Source: Vibrio toranzoniae
GTDB lineage: Bacteria; Pseudomonadota; Gammaproteobacteria; Enterobacterales; Vibrionaceae
Assembly (NCBI RefSeq): GCF_024347655.1
Contig: NZ_AP025515.1
Location: forward strand, 1,116,001 to 1,180,000
Direction of reading: 5' to 3'
Length of the DNA: 64,000 bases
The translations under genes and the position numbers were made by a program. The stretch's first letter is position 1; each line of letters opens with the position of its first letter. A model generated the notes under the pieces. It saw only the letters and a program-made list of their open reading frames with translations, searched no databases and was not told where the DNA came from. This document shows, in pieces, positions 27,752 to 35,349 of the stretch.

Positions 27752-28519
27752 ATGGAGTTACCTGTTTTACTCGCCATTCTCGCCACTATTGCGGTGGGTA
27801 CCTATTTCCAAACTGTCACGGGGTTTGGACTCGGCATTATCGTGATTGGTCTTACGGTCAGCCTTAATCTGGTTTCGTTGCCCGTGATTGCTGCCGTGGT
27901 CAGTATTGTGACCTTGTTTAATTGTTTTGTTGCGTTGATGGGCAAGCCACTGCTTGGTGAACTCAAGATTCTGGTGATGTTAGTGATCGGTATTATTCCC
28001 GGGGTGTCGCTTGGTGTGCTTTTGCTGGACGAATTGAGCGACTCAGCAACACATATCCTGAGGGGGCTATTGGGCGCTATGGTGTTATTCGCAGGTCTGA
28101 GCTTTATGTTCAAACCTAAAACCAGAAAAGACCGCTCGGCAACGGTATCCTTCTTGTTGTCTGGCTTTAGTTCTGGGCTAGCGGGCGGGCTGTTTGGGAT
28201 GGCGGGCCCACCGATTGTTTATCATCTCTATCGACAGCCTTTTACGCTCGATCTGGTACGAAGTATATTGCTGATGGTGTTCGCTTGTACGTCGATGTCT
28301 CGTACCGTTAATGTCTACGCAGCAGGCGACATGGAACCGAGCATACTGTGGTTATCCGCTATTGCTGTTCCTTTGGTGGCGCTTGTTACTATGTTTGCTC
28401 GGCGCTTCCCACCGCCGTTGTCGAATGACCAACTTAGGAAGTTGGTATTTATGGTGTTGATGTTGATTGGTGGGTATTTGATGGCTGTTTCTGCATGGTC
28501 GTTGCTTGGCGCTTCGTAA
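27752..28519 (+). CDS. tauE: TauE/SafE-family anion exporter, probable sulfite exporter
   Basis: 255 residues with seven to eight hydrophobic segments and the TauE/SafE pattern (GFGLGIIVIGLTVSLN, SGFSSGLAGGLFGMAGPPIVYHLY). The ATG at 27752 has AGGA seven bases upstream; a TTG two codons earlier is less likely. It lies 56 bases after pta. Known family members move sulfite or sulfoacetate out of the cell. In a taurine locus export of the sulfite produced by Xsc is the natural role, but specificity is not visible in sequence. Confidence 0.82.
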   Translation: MELPVLLAILATIAVGTYFQTVTGFGLGIIVIGLTVSLNLVSLPVIAAVVSIVTLFNCFVALMGKPLLGELKILVMLVIGIIPGVSLGVLLLDELSDSATHILRGLLGAMVLFAGLSFMFKPKTRKDRSATVSFLLSGFSSGLAGGLFGMAGPPIVYHLYRQPFTLDLVRSILLMVFACTSMSRTVNVYAAGDMEPSILWLSAIAVPLVALVTMFARRFPPPLSNDQLRKLVFMVLMLIGGYLMAVSAWSLLGAS

Positions 28520-28551
28520 ACCATTCTCTTCCTAACCATTCTCGACAAAGG

Positions 28552-28572
28552 AGGCTAGCGGTTCGCTAGCCT
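28552..28572. terminator. Hairpin between convergent tauE and the cobT-like gene
   Basis: Perfect 9-bp stem AGGCTAGCG/CGCTAGCCT with a 3-base loop GTT. There is no strong T-run on either side, so termination strength is uncertain. Confidence 0.5.
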
Positions 28573-28584
28573 AAGCTTTCCTGT

Positions 28585-30306
28585 TTAAACACGCTTTAGC
28601 ATCTCAAAGATGCTCCTAGATAACCCAAATAGGCAGCTCTCTTGCACATCTAAAGTGATGTTACTGCGGTAGTACGGGCTTAAATCGACGCCTATTCCCA
28701 CGCCATGAATCTCAATATCGTTTTTGCTCGACTCACGTTCAATGACTTGTTTTAGGTGGTTATCCAAATAGAACTGATCATTGGCTGTGCTGGTGGCGGT
28801 ATCCATCGGACAGCCGTCTGAGAACACAATCAACACCTTTCGCTGAGCACTGTGCTGTTGCAAGCGCTGACTAGCGAACTGAACCGCCTCGCCATCAATC
28901 CCTTCTTTAAAGATGTCTGCTTTGCGAAGGCTCGCAATGCCAAGGCGAGAGCGTCTCCAATGGGTATCAAAATCCTTAAACACGATATGTCGAACTTCGT
29001 TTAAACGGCCTGGGTGTTTCAGTTGACCTTGCTTGAGCCACTGTCGGTAAACCTTGCCACCGTTCCAGTTGTTGGTGGTGAAGCCGATAATCTCAAAAGG
29101 AACGTTGGCCAGTCCAACGGATTTGAGAATCGTATCCATCAGTAGACTCAGTTTGTGGCTGTGTTTTTGCATTGAGCCTGAGCAGTCCATCAAAAACGTG
29201 ATGGCACATTGATGGGATGCGCCAATCTCTGGCTGATAAAAAACAGCACGATCCAACGGCGAAGTGATGAGCTTGGTGATGGTGGTGGCGTTAACAATGC
29301 CTTCTTCTAAATGATCCTGACGTCGATTCCTTTGGGGCGTCGCAACAAAGCGGGTGAGCATAGCGGCCAAGCGGCGAGTGTTCACTTGTCTCGCCATAAT
29401 GTCATCGGTGAGCTTTTGCCTCAGTTCGAGTAATAGGGCGCGCCTGACGAGTTTATCTGCGGCGACCACTTGGTCAAATTCTGAATTAAAGACCTGATAA
29501 TTGGCGCCCGACAGTTCGAACACCTTGCTGTTGCCTGTGATGTCGGCATCGATGTCTTCATCTTGAATGTCACCATCAACGATAAGGGCCAGTTGCGCGA
29601 GAATCTTGATGTCTTCTTCAACCGTAGGTGTCGGTGAGTTATTACTCTCTTGTTCTTGGTTGATGAGCTCTTGCGCTACAGAGGCGAGTTCATTGGCGCA
29701 GTGAGCAAACTGTTGTTGGTCGGCTCGATGTTCCTTCAAGCGCTTCAGGCTGCTTCCGAAAATAGGTACGATGCCCGCACGAGTTGATTCAATGGTTTCA
29801 GCAATCTGCTCAGAAACTGGAACACCGGTTAAGTGAGTGTGGATGACCTGCATCAGCGTGAACAGTAACATCCCAATTCGTGATTCAGTGAAGCCATTCT
29901 GATGATATTGATCGCTCCAATACGCAAAGTTGAACTGAATGCTCTTAGTCACGCCTTTTAGGTAAGACGGGACTTGTGACTCGATTCGTACCTGCTCGCA
30001 GAAATCATACAGCAGACGTTCGACTTCGTTTTTAGGTCGCAGTGAACAGTGAAGATCAGTATCTGAAAACAAGAGTCGCAGCGCCGATGAATCGATCTTG
30101 CCTTGCATTGAAAGTTTGCTGTTTGTTAGCTCATGGCGAGACACAAAGGTGAGATCGTTGGTGTGTGCAGACTGATAATAGCAGGGGCTGTTGCCGTTAT
30201 AGAGACGCTCTCCCCGATAGTTCAGGTTCAGTTCACCACTGATCGCTCTAGCGACAGACACACCAAGGTCGAGGATCTTTTTCTGCTGAGAAGAAACATT
30301 GGCCAT
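28585..30306 (-). CDS. CobT-like VWA-domain protein without a cobaltochelatase
   Basis: 573 residues. The C-terminal von Willebrand A domain carries an intact metal-ion site, DCSGSM (Asp374). Around it are stretches closely matching what I recall of CobT of aerobic cobaltochelatase: FEIIGFTTNNWNGG, HPGRLNEVRHIVFK, WRRSRLGIASL, EGIDGEAVQFASQRL, RKVLIVFSDGCPMD, EIHGVGIGVDLSPYYR. An acidic low-complexity stretch (about 215-262) precedes it, also CobT-like. CobT works with the AAA+ protein CobS to drive the CobN chelatase. No cobN or cobalamin pathway gene is in the window, so another client is likely. It follows the cobS-like gene with three bases between them. Confidence 0.85.
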   Translation of the reverse strand: MANVSSQQKKILDLGVSVARAISGELNLNYRGERLYNGNSPCYYQSAHTNDLTFVSRHELTNSKLSMQGKIDSSALRLLFSDTDLHCSLRPKNEVERLLYDFCEQVRIESQVPSYLKGVTKSIQFNFAYWSDQYHQNGFTESRIGMLLFTLMQVIHTHLTGVPVSEQIAETIESTRAGIVPIFGSSLKRLKEHRADQQQFAHCANELASVAQELINQEQESNNSPTPTVEEDIKILAQLALIVDGDIQDEDIDADITGNSKVFELSGANYQVFNSEFDQVVAADKLVRRALLLELRQKLTDDIMARQVNTRRLAAMLTRFVATPQRNRRQDHLEEGIVNATTITKLITSPLDRAVFYQPEIGASHQCAITFLMDCSGSMQKHSHKLSLLMDTILKSVGLANVPFEIIGFTTNNWNGGKVYRQWLKQGQLKHPGRLNEVRHIVFKDFDTHWRRSRLGIASLRKADIFKEGIDGEAVQFASQRLQQHSAQRKVLIVFSDGCPMDTATSTANDQFYLDNHLKQVIERESSKNDIEIHGVGIGVDLSPYYRSNITLDVQESCLFGLSRSIFEMLKRV

Positions 30307-30309
30307 GGT

Positions 30310-31290
30310 TTACGACTCCGAGTGTGAATAGTTTTGAGTAGGTGTTTCTAAATATTCACCAAAGCAACGGAAATAGTATTCGCTAACCAGTTCTTTCTCT
30401 TCGTCTTCACAGCGATTCAAGAATGACAGTCTAAATGCCGTCGCTACATCGTCGAATATTCGAATGTTTTCGGCCCATGTGATCACGGTTCTCGGAGACA
30501 TTACCGTCGACAGATCGCCCACTATAAAACCATTTCGCGTTAAACCAGCGGTTGCGATCATTTTCTCAACTAATTGCTGACCACTTTCATTGTTCAGTTC
30601 TGGGCGCTTGGATAACACGATCTTGGCTTCATGTCGCGGATCTAGATAGTTAAGCGTGGCGATGATGTTCCATCGGTCAAGTTGGCTATGGTTAAGTACT
30701 TGAGTTCCGGAATATAACCCCGAGAAATTACCCAACCCCAGCGTGTTACAGGTAGCAAATAGGCGAAAAGAAGGGTGAGGTGTGATCACTCGGTTTTGCT
30801 CTAAAGAGGTGTATTTGCCGTCTTGCTCTAAGAGTTGTTGAATCACAAACATCACATCTGGTCGGCCAGCATCGTATTCGTCTAACACCAGAGCGATGGG
30901 TTGCTGGATGCTTTGCGGAAGAATGCCTTCTTTAAACTCCGTCACCTGCATTCCATCTTTAATGACGATGCTGTCCTTTCCTATGAAATCCAAGCGGCTT
31001 AAGTGTCCGTCTAAGTTGATCCTTAAACACGGCCAATTTAATCTCGCGGCAATTTGTTCAATGTGAGAAGACTTGCCCGTTCCGTGTGTACCTTGTATCA
31101 GCGTGCGGCGATTAGAGGTGAACCCCGCCAATATCGCTAGCGTTACTTCAGGATCAAAACAGTAGTTAGGATCGACCTTGGGTACATACTCTCCCGCATG
31201 TTCAAACGCCAATACCGTTAGGTTGCTGTCGATTCCAAAACACTCTCTCACACTTACTGGTTGTGTAGGTATCAATTCCGGATCATTCAT
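30310..31290 (-). CDS. CobS-like MoxR-type AAA+ ATPase
   Basis: 326 residues. An N-terminal CobS-type extension ends at CFDPEVTLAILAGF. Walker A is GTHGTGKS (67-74), Walker B ALVLDEYDAG, sensor 1 LFATCNT, and VMSPRTVITWAENIRIF and FRLSFLNRCEDEE close the protein. These match CobS of aerobic cobaltochelatase closely from memory. CobS and CobT form a chaperone-like AAA+/MIDAS ring; MoxR/VWA pairs generally remodel or metallate enzymes. GAGGGA lies six bases before the ATG. The gene diverges from xsc across 265 bases and is the first of a two-gene operon. Confidence 0.87.
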   Translation of the reverse strand: MNDPELIPTQPVSVRECFGIDSNLTVLAFEHAGEYVPKVDPNYCFDPEVTLAILAGFTSNRRTLIQGTHGTGKSSHIEQIAARLNWPCLRINLDGHLSRLDFIGKDSIVIKDGMQVTEFKEGILPQSIQQPIALVLDEYDAGRPDVMFVIQQLLEQDGKYTSLEQNRVITPHPSFRLFATCNTLGLGNFSGLYSGTQVLNHSQLDRWNIIATLNYLDPRHEAKIVLSKRPELNNESGQQLVEKMIATAGLTRNGFIVGDLSTVMSPRTVITWAENIRIFDDVATAFRLSFLNRCEDEEKELVSEYYFRCFGEYLETPTQNYSHSES

Positions 31291-31433
31291 TTTTGTTCCC
31301 TCTCAATAGCTTCCATTGACTGCCTCGATGGGCGATATGTCACCGATTATTAACAGCTCACTCTAAGTTAACGACACTTTTTGTACGAAAAACTATCAAT
31401 AATGTGATCCGGTTTTATTAATTAGAATGATTT

Positions 31434-31446
31434 GTTCCAATTTAAT
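31434..31446. promoter_or_regulatory. GTTCCAATTTAAT word in the cobS-like/xsc divergent region
   Basis: This 13-base word recurs exactly at 34612-34624 before tauX. Closer to xsc lies a dyad TTCATT-CCGAAA-AATGAA (31509-31526). Either could be the binding site of a shared regulator, possibly the IclR protein. The region also carries promoters for the cobS-like operon. Confidence 0.4.
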
Positions 31447-31555
31447 ATAAAAAGTTGACGCGCAAAAAATCTACTACTAAGGTGAAAATGAATTCGAAAA
31501 AGAGACAATTCATTCCGAAAAATGAAATTTTGGTTAACTCAAGGAGAATGGAAGA

Positions 31556-33367
31556 ATGAGTGAGCAAGAAAAACGTACGGTTGTTTCCGGCACAGTAACA
31601 ATGACACCATCAGAAGCGTTCGTTGAAACTATGGTTGCTAATGATGTTACCGACATGTTCGGCATCATGGGGTCAGCATTTATGGACGCAATGGATATCT
31701 TTGCTCCTGCTGGCATTCGATTGGTCCCAGTGGTACACGAGCAAGGTGCTGCTCACATGGCAGATGGCTACTCTCGTGTATCTGGTCGCCATGGTGTGGT
31801 TATCGGGCAAAATGGCCCGGGTATCAGTAACTGTGTAACTGCGATTGCCGCGGCATTCTGGGCACACAGCCCGGTCGTGATTGTGACGCCAGAAACAGGT
31901 ACCAAAACAATGGGCTTAGGTGGTTTCCAAGAGTGTAACCAACTTCCAATGTTCCAAGAGTTTACTAAGTATCAAGGACACGTAACGCACCCAGACCGTA
32001 TGGCGGAATACACAGGTCGATGCTTTGACCGCGCAATGAGCGAAATGGGTCCGACTCAACTGAATATTCCACGTGACTATTTCTACGGCGAAACTCAAAC
32101 CGAGATCCCTAAACCCGCGCGTTTAGACCGTGGTCCTGGTGGTGAGAAGTCTCTGAATGAAGCGGCAGACCTGATTGCTGAAGCGAAATTCCCAGTCATC
32201 ATTTCTGGTGGCGGCGTGGTTATGGCTGACGCAGTTCAAGAGTGTGCTGCACTGGCAGAACGACTAGGCGCACCCGTAGTAAACAGCTACCTACACAATG
32301 ACTCTTTCCCTGCAAGTCACCCATTATGGTGTGGTCCTTTAGGCTACCAAGGTTCGAAAGCAGCAATGAAGTTGATGGCTCAAGCGGATGTGGTTATCGC
32401 TTTGGGTACACGTCTTGGTCCATTCGGTACCTTGCCTCAACATGGCATGGATTACTGGCCGAAAGACGCGAAAATCATCCAGATCGATGCCGACAACAAG
32501 ATGCTTGGCTTGGTTAAGAAGATCTCTGTTGGTATCTGTGGCGACGCAAAAGCAGCGGCTGTGGCATTAGCTGAAAGACTGGAAGGTCGTGCACTGTTGT
32601 GTGATGACAACAAAGGCGATCGCCAAGATACAGTTGCAACAGAGAAAGCACTTTGGGAAAAAGAGCTTGATGAGTGGACACACGAACGTGACTCTTTCAG
32701 CTTAGATATGATTGAAGAAAACTCTCACGAGACTCCGTTTTCTGGCGGTGAATACCTACACCCACGCCAAGTACTGCGTGAACTAGAAAAAGCGATGCCA
32801 GAAGACGTAATGGTCTCAACGGATATCGGTAACATCAACTCAGTGGCAAACAGCTACTTACGCTTTGAAAAACCACGTAGCTTCTTTGCGGCAATGAGTT
32901 TCGGTAACTGTGGCTACGCTTTCCCAACCATCATTGGTGCGAAAGCGGCAGCTCCTCATCGTCCAGCTATCTCTTATGCAGGCGACGGTGCGTGGGGTAT
33001 GAGCTTGATGGAAACCATGACATGTGTTCGCCATAACATTCCAGTGACAGCCGTGGTATTCCACAACCGTCAATGGGGTGCAGAGAAGAAGAACCAAGTC
33101 GACTTCTACAACCGACGCTTTGTTGCTGGTGAACTGGACAACCAAAGCTTTGCGGAAATCGCACGAGCAATGGGCGCTGAAGGTATCACGGTTGATAAGC
33201 TAGAAGATGTAGGCCCAACTCTTCAAAAAGCCATCGACATGCAAATGAATGAAGGCAAAACAACCATCATTGAAATCATGTGTACTCAGGAATTGGGCGA
33301 CCCGTTCCGCCGAGATGCACTATCAACGCCGGTTCGTTTCCTAGATAAGTACAAAGATTACGTATAA
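31556..33367 (+). CDS. xsc: Sulfoacetaldehyde acetyltransferase (ThDP-dependent)
   Basis: 603 residues, the typical Xsc length. It converts sulfoacetaldehyde and phosphate into acetyl phosphate and sulfite. ThDP-enzyme features are present: the activating Glu in VVHEQGAAHMADGYSR, and the cofactor motif GDGAWGMS...FHNRQWGAEKKNQ. Xsc-type stretches include MTPSEAFVETMVANDVTDMFGIMGSAFMDAMDIF in outline, and the C-terminal QELGDPFRRDALS. AAGGAGAATGGAAG precedes the ATG. Together with pta, tauX, tauY and tauKLM it defines the region as taurine/sulfonate catabolism. Confidence 0.95.
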   Translation: MSEQEKRTVVSGTVTMTPSEAFVETMVANDVTDMFGIMGSAFMDAMDIFAPAGIRLVPVVHEQGAAHMADGYSRVSGRHGVVIGQNGPGISNCVTAIAAAFWAHSPVVIVTPETGTKTMGLGGFQECNQLPMFQEFTKYQGHVTHPDRMAEYTGRCFDRAMSEMGPTQLNIPRDYFYGETQTEIPKPARLDRGPGGEKSLNEAADLIAEAKFPVIISGGGVVMADAVQECAALAERLGAPVVNSYLHNDSFPASHPLWCGPLGYQGSKAAMKLMAQADVVIALGTRLGPFGTLPQHGMDYWPKDAKIIQIDADNKMLGLVKKISVGICGDAKAAAVALAERLEGRALLCDDNKGDRQDTVATEKALWEKELDEWTHERDSFSLDMIEENSHETPFSGGEYLHPRQVLRELEKAMPEDVMVSTDIGNINSVANSYLRFEKPRSFFAAMSFGNCGYAFPTIIGAKAAAPHRPAISYAGDGAWGMSLMETMTCVRHNIPVTAVVFHNRQWGAEKKNQVDFYNRRFVAGELDNQSFAEIARAMGAEGITVDKLEDVGPTLQKAIDMQMNEGKTTIIEIMCTQELGDPFRRDALSTPVRFLDKYKDYV

Positions 33368-33794
33368 GTCATAAGAAATTTGCCCGACCAAAACAGTCTC
33401 GTGAATGCAAGATAAAGAGTTATCGAGAATATGGTCGGGCAAATGAATTAGGTTCTAACACTAAGTATTAATTTCAAATTGGATAATGAAACAGAATGGT
33501 TAAACGACCGAGTTGTTTTCAAAGATTCTTAATAGTACTGATATCTAAGTCTTGGGTCATATATTTCTATTATTTCGCCCTAAATATTAGAGCCCTAATG
33601 AAATAATCAAGATTAATAGTACTCGGTTTCATTAATAGAGACTTATCAATGATTATTATGAATAACTTTTAAATAGTAATTACCGATAAGTCGATAGAGT
33701 TATTAGACTTTAGTCTGTGTATTTTATTAGGCATTGATTTTCATTTAATAAACTAAATTTAGTTATTTATATTGTCGAGTGGTTGGAAGAAAAT
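33368..33794. other. AT-rich gap with a long imperfect hairpin after xsc
   Basis: 427 bases, much richer in A+T than xsc. It begins with a 67-base imperfect hairpin (33378-33444). Further on the word TTAATAGTACT occurs twice (33529-33539 and 33613-33623). No reading frame looks coding. The last part must hold the promoter of the FRG-domain gene. Confidence 0.45.
33378..33444. repeat. Long inverted repeat downstream of xsc
   Basis: Outer arms ATTTGCCCGACCA and TGGTCGGGCAAAT pair perfectly over 13 bp. Inside, TCTCG (33397-33401) and CGAGA (33424-33428) pair again. No T-run follows, so this is not a classical terminator; it may protect the xsc mRNA or mark a small mobile-element remnant. Confidence 0.6.
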
Positions 33795-34601
33795 ATGAAC
33801 AATAAACGTTATATAAGCACACTCGAAGAACTGTATAAAATAATTGATTCATTAATGACTGAATGCAGTGACCAATGTGGTTTGATGTATAACGTGTGTG
33901 ATTATGAAAACAGTAATCTGATGCCAAGTTTAGGCCGTTCAAATCGTAGGAACATACGCCGTGTCGAACAAGAGTTGTTATCAACAGTTCGTGTCTATGG
34001 TGGGCATTCACTGAGCTCACACGACATAAATGACTGGTTATTGATGTGTTTAGCCAAGAAACAGGGCTTTCCCACCCGTTTACTGGAATGGACCGATAAC
34101 CTGTTAAATGCGTTGTGGTCGATGTGTCACAGTCAAAGTAAAGACTGCATAAATATAATTAAAGCTATTGATTATCAGCGGGTTAGTTTCTTCAGTTCGC
34201 CGTGTGATCTCAACAAAACTCAGATATTTAATGTGGCGGATTGCGATAAACAAGAGCCACGCAAGGACAAGTGGTATTCCATTCACCCATTTAAGGAAGG
34301 TGGCAATGATGCCATTCAGCCTTTGTACGATGAGAAAGAATATTCAAACGGTCTAGTGTCCGTTCATATTCTTCCATCTGTGAAAGTAAACCTGATAAAG
34401 GAGTTAATATCCATGAATGTTTTAAATGAACCGACAGAATATGTCGAAGAGAAACTAACAGATTTAAAAAACGAAGAACATGTAGATAACAACCAAGTCA
34501 TAAATAAAGGTGACGGCAGTATCGAATTACAAGTTAATACTCATGATCGTCAACTTGAACAGTATGGTCGAAAGTATCATCAAGACTTTGATTTCGACTA
34601 A
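33795..34601 (+). CDS. FRG-domain protein of unknown function
   Basis: 268 residues from ATG 33795, with GGAAG about five bases upstream; a TTG four codons earlier is less likely. The FRG domain spans roughly residues 20-115. Its opening Phe-Arg-Gly triplet is not preserved, but NLMPSLGRSNRRNIRRVEQELL, the helix DWLLMCLAKKQGFPTRLLEWTDNLLNALW and its PTRLLEWT core are typical. The C-terminal ~70 residues are polar and not recognised. FRG proteins are often found in defence or mobile regions, with biochemical role unsettled. It is AT-rich and separates xsc from tauX, suggesting a later insertion into the locus. Confidence 0.7.
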   Translation: MNNKRYISTLEELYKIIDSLMTECSDQCGLMYNVCDYENSNLMPSLGRSNRRNIRRVEQELLSTVRVYGGHSLSSHDINDWLLMCLAKKQGFPTRLLEWTDNLLNALWSMCHSQSKDCINIIKAIDYQRVSFFSSPCDLNKTQIFNVADCDKQEPRKDKWYSIHPFKEGGNDAIQPLYDEKEYSNGLVSVHILPSVKVNLIKELISMNVLNEPTEYVEEKLTDLKNEEHVDNNQVINKGDGSIELQVNTHDRQLEQYGRKYHQDFDFD

Positions 34602-34611
34602 AGGCTAACAC

Positions 34612-34624
34612 GTTCCAATTTAAT
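34612..34624. promoter_or_regulatory. GTTCCAATTTAAT word upstream of tauX
   Basis: Exact copy of the word at 31434-31446, 240 bases before tauX within a 262-base AT-rich gap. Candidate shared operator; no protein assignment is possible from sequence alone. Confidence 0.4.
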
Positions 34625-34863
34625 TATATCTTTGATATCGAGAGTGAAAATCCGAGCAAATAAAATTAGAACACTAATTAATTTATAAAAAAATGAAATC
34701 TGTGAGCTTAGAGATTGTTTATAACCTAACTCGAAGTTAGAGTGACTAACCTTGTTATCAGGTTGTTAAATTCTCGCAGATCTAGTTTAAACACTCTAAT
34801 AAAAAAGTGGCGTAAAGCTACTGAAATTTAAACCAATAACGAAAACATAAAGGATTCTGGAAT

Positions 34864-35301
34864 ATGAATATGCAAACCAATGCACCAACATTCGTGCTGG
34901 AAAACCAAGTCGACACCGCTTTTTTACAGTCTTTCAGTGATGCGTGGAATAACCATGATATTGAGGCGCTCATGTCTTTCATGACGGAAGACTGTGTATT
35001 CCACACGGTGGCAGGCGAAGGCTTGCTTGGAAACACTATCGAAGGGTACGAAGCGGTCCGAAATAGCTTTGAATTGGTTTGGCAGAACTTTCCAGATGCG
35101 GCTTGGAGCGACCCTGTGCATTTTGTGTGTGGTGACCAAGCAGTGAGTGAGTCAACGTTTTCTGCAACGAACCCGGATGGCAGCGTCATCGAAGCTCGCA
35201 TGGTTGATGTGTTTACCCTGAAAGATGGAAAAATCAGCGTAAAAAATGCCTTCCGTAAAACACGACCTCTTTTAACTCCTAACAACACTCCCAAGAGCTA
35301 G
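34864..35301 (+). CDS. tauX: Taurine dehydrogenase small subunit, NTF2/SnoaL-like
   Basis: 145 residues with an NTF2-like fold (FLQSFSDAWNNHDIEALMSFMTEDCVFHTVAG, then VDVFTLKDGKISVKNAFRKTRP). TauX is the small partner of TauY in the taurine dehydrogenase of alphaproteobacteria, and my recollection of that protein fits these stretches well. TauXY oxidatively deaminates taurine to sulfoacetaldehyde and ammonia with a membrane electron acceptor. AAGGATTCTGGAAT precedes the ATG. tauY follows 48 bases later. Alone it could be called only SnoaL-like; the context decides. Confidence 0.85.
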   Translation: MNMQTNAPTFVLENQVDTAFLQSFSDAWNNHDIEALMSFMTEDCVFHTVAGEGLLGNTIEGYEAVRNSFELVWQNFPDAAWSDPVHFVCGDQAVSESTFSATNPDGSVIEARMVDVFTLKDGKISVKNAFRKTRPLLTPNNTPKS

Positions 35302-35349
35302 ACACGAAACCACAACCCGTTCACGTGTTATGACTAGGAGAGTCGAATT

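Noticed and set aside
34818..35294. 158-codon minus-strand frame opposite tauX
   Set aside because: Fully antisense to tauX, which has a ribosome site, family motifs and operon context; the reverse product has none.
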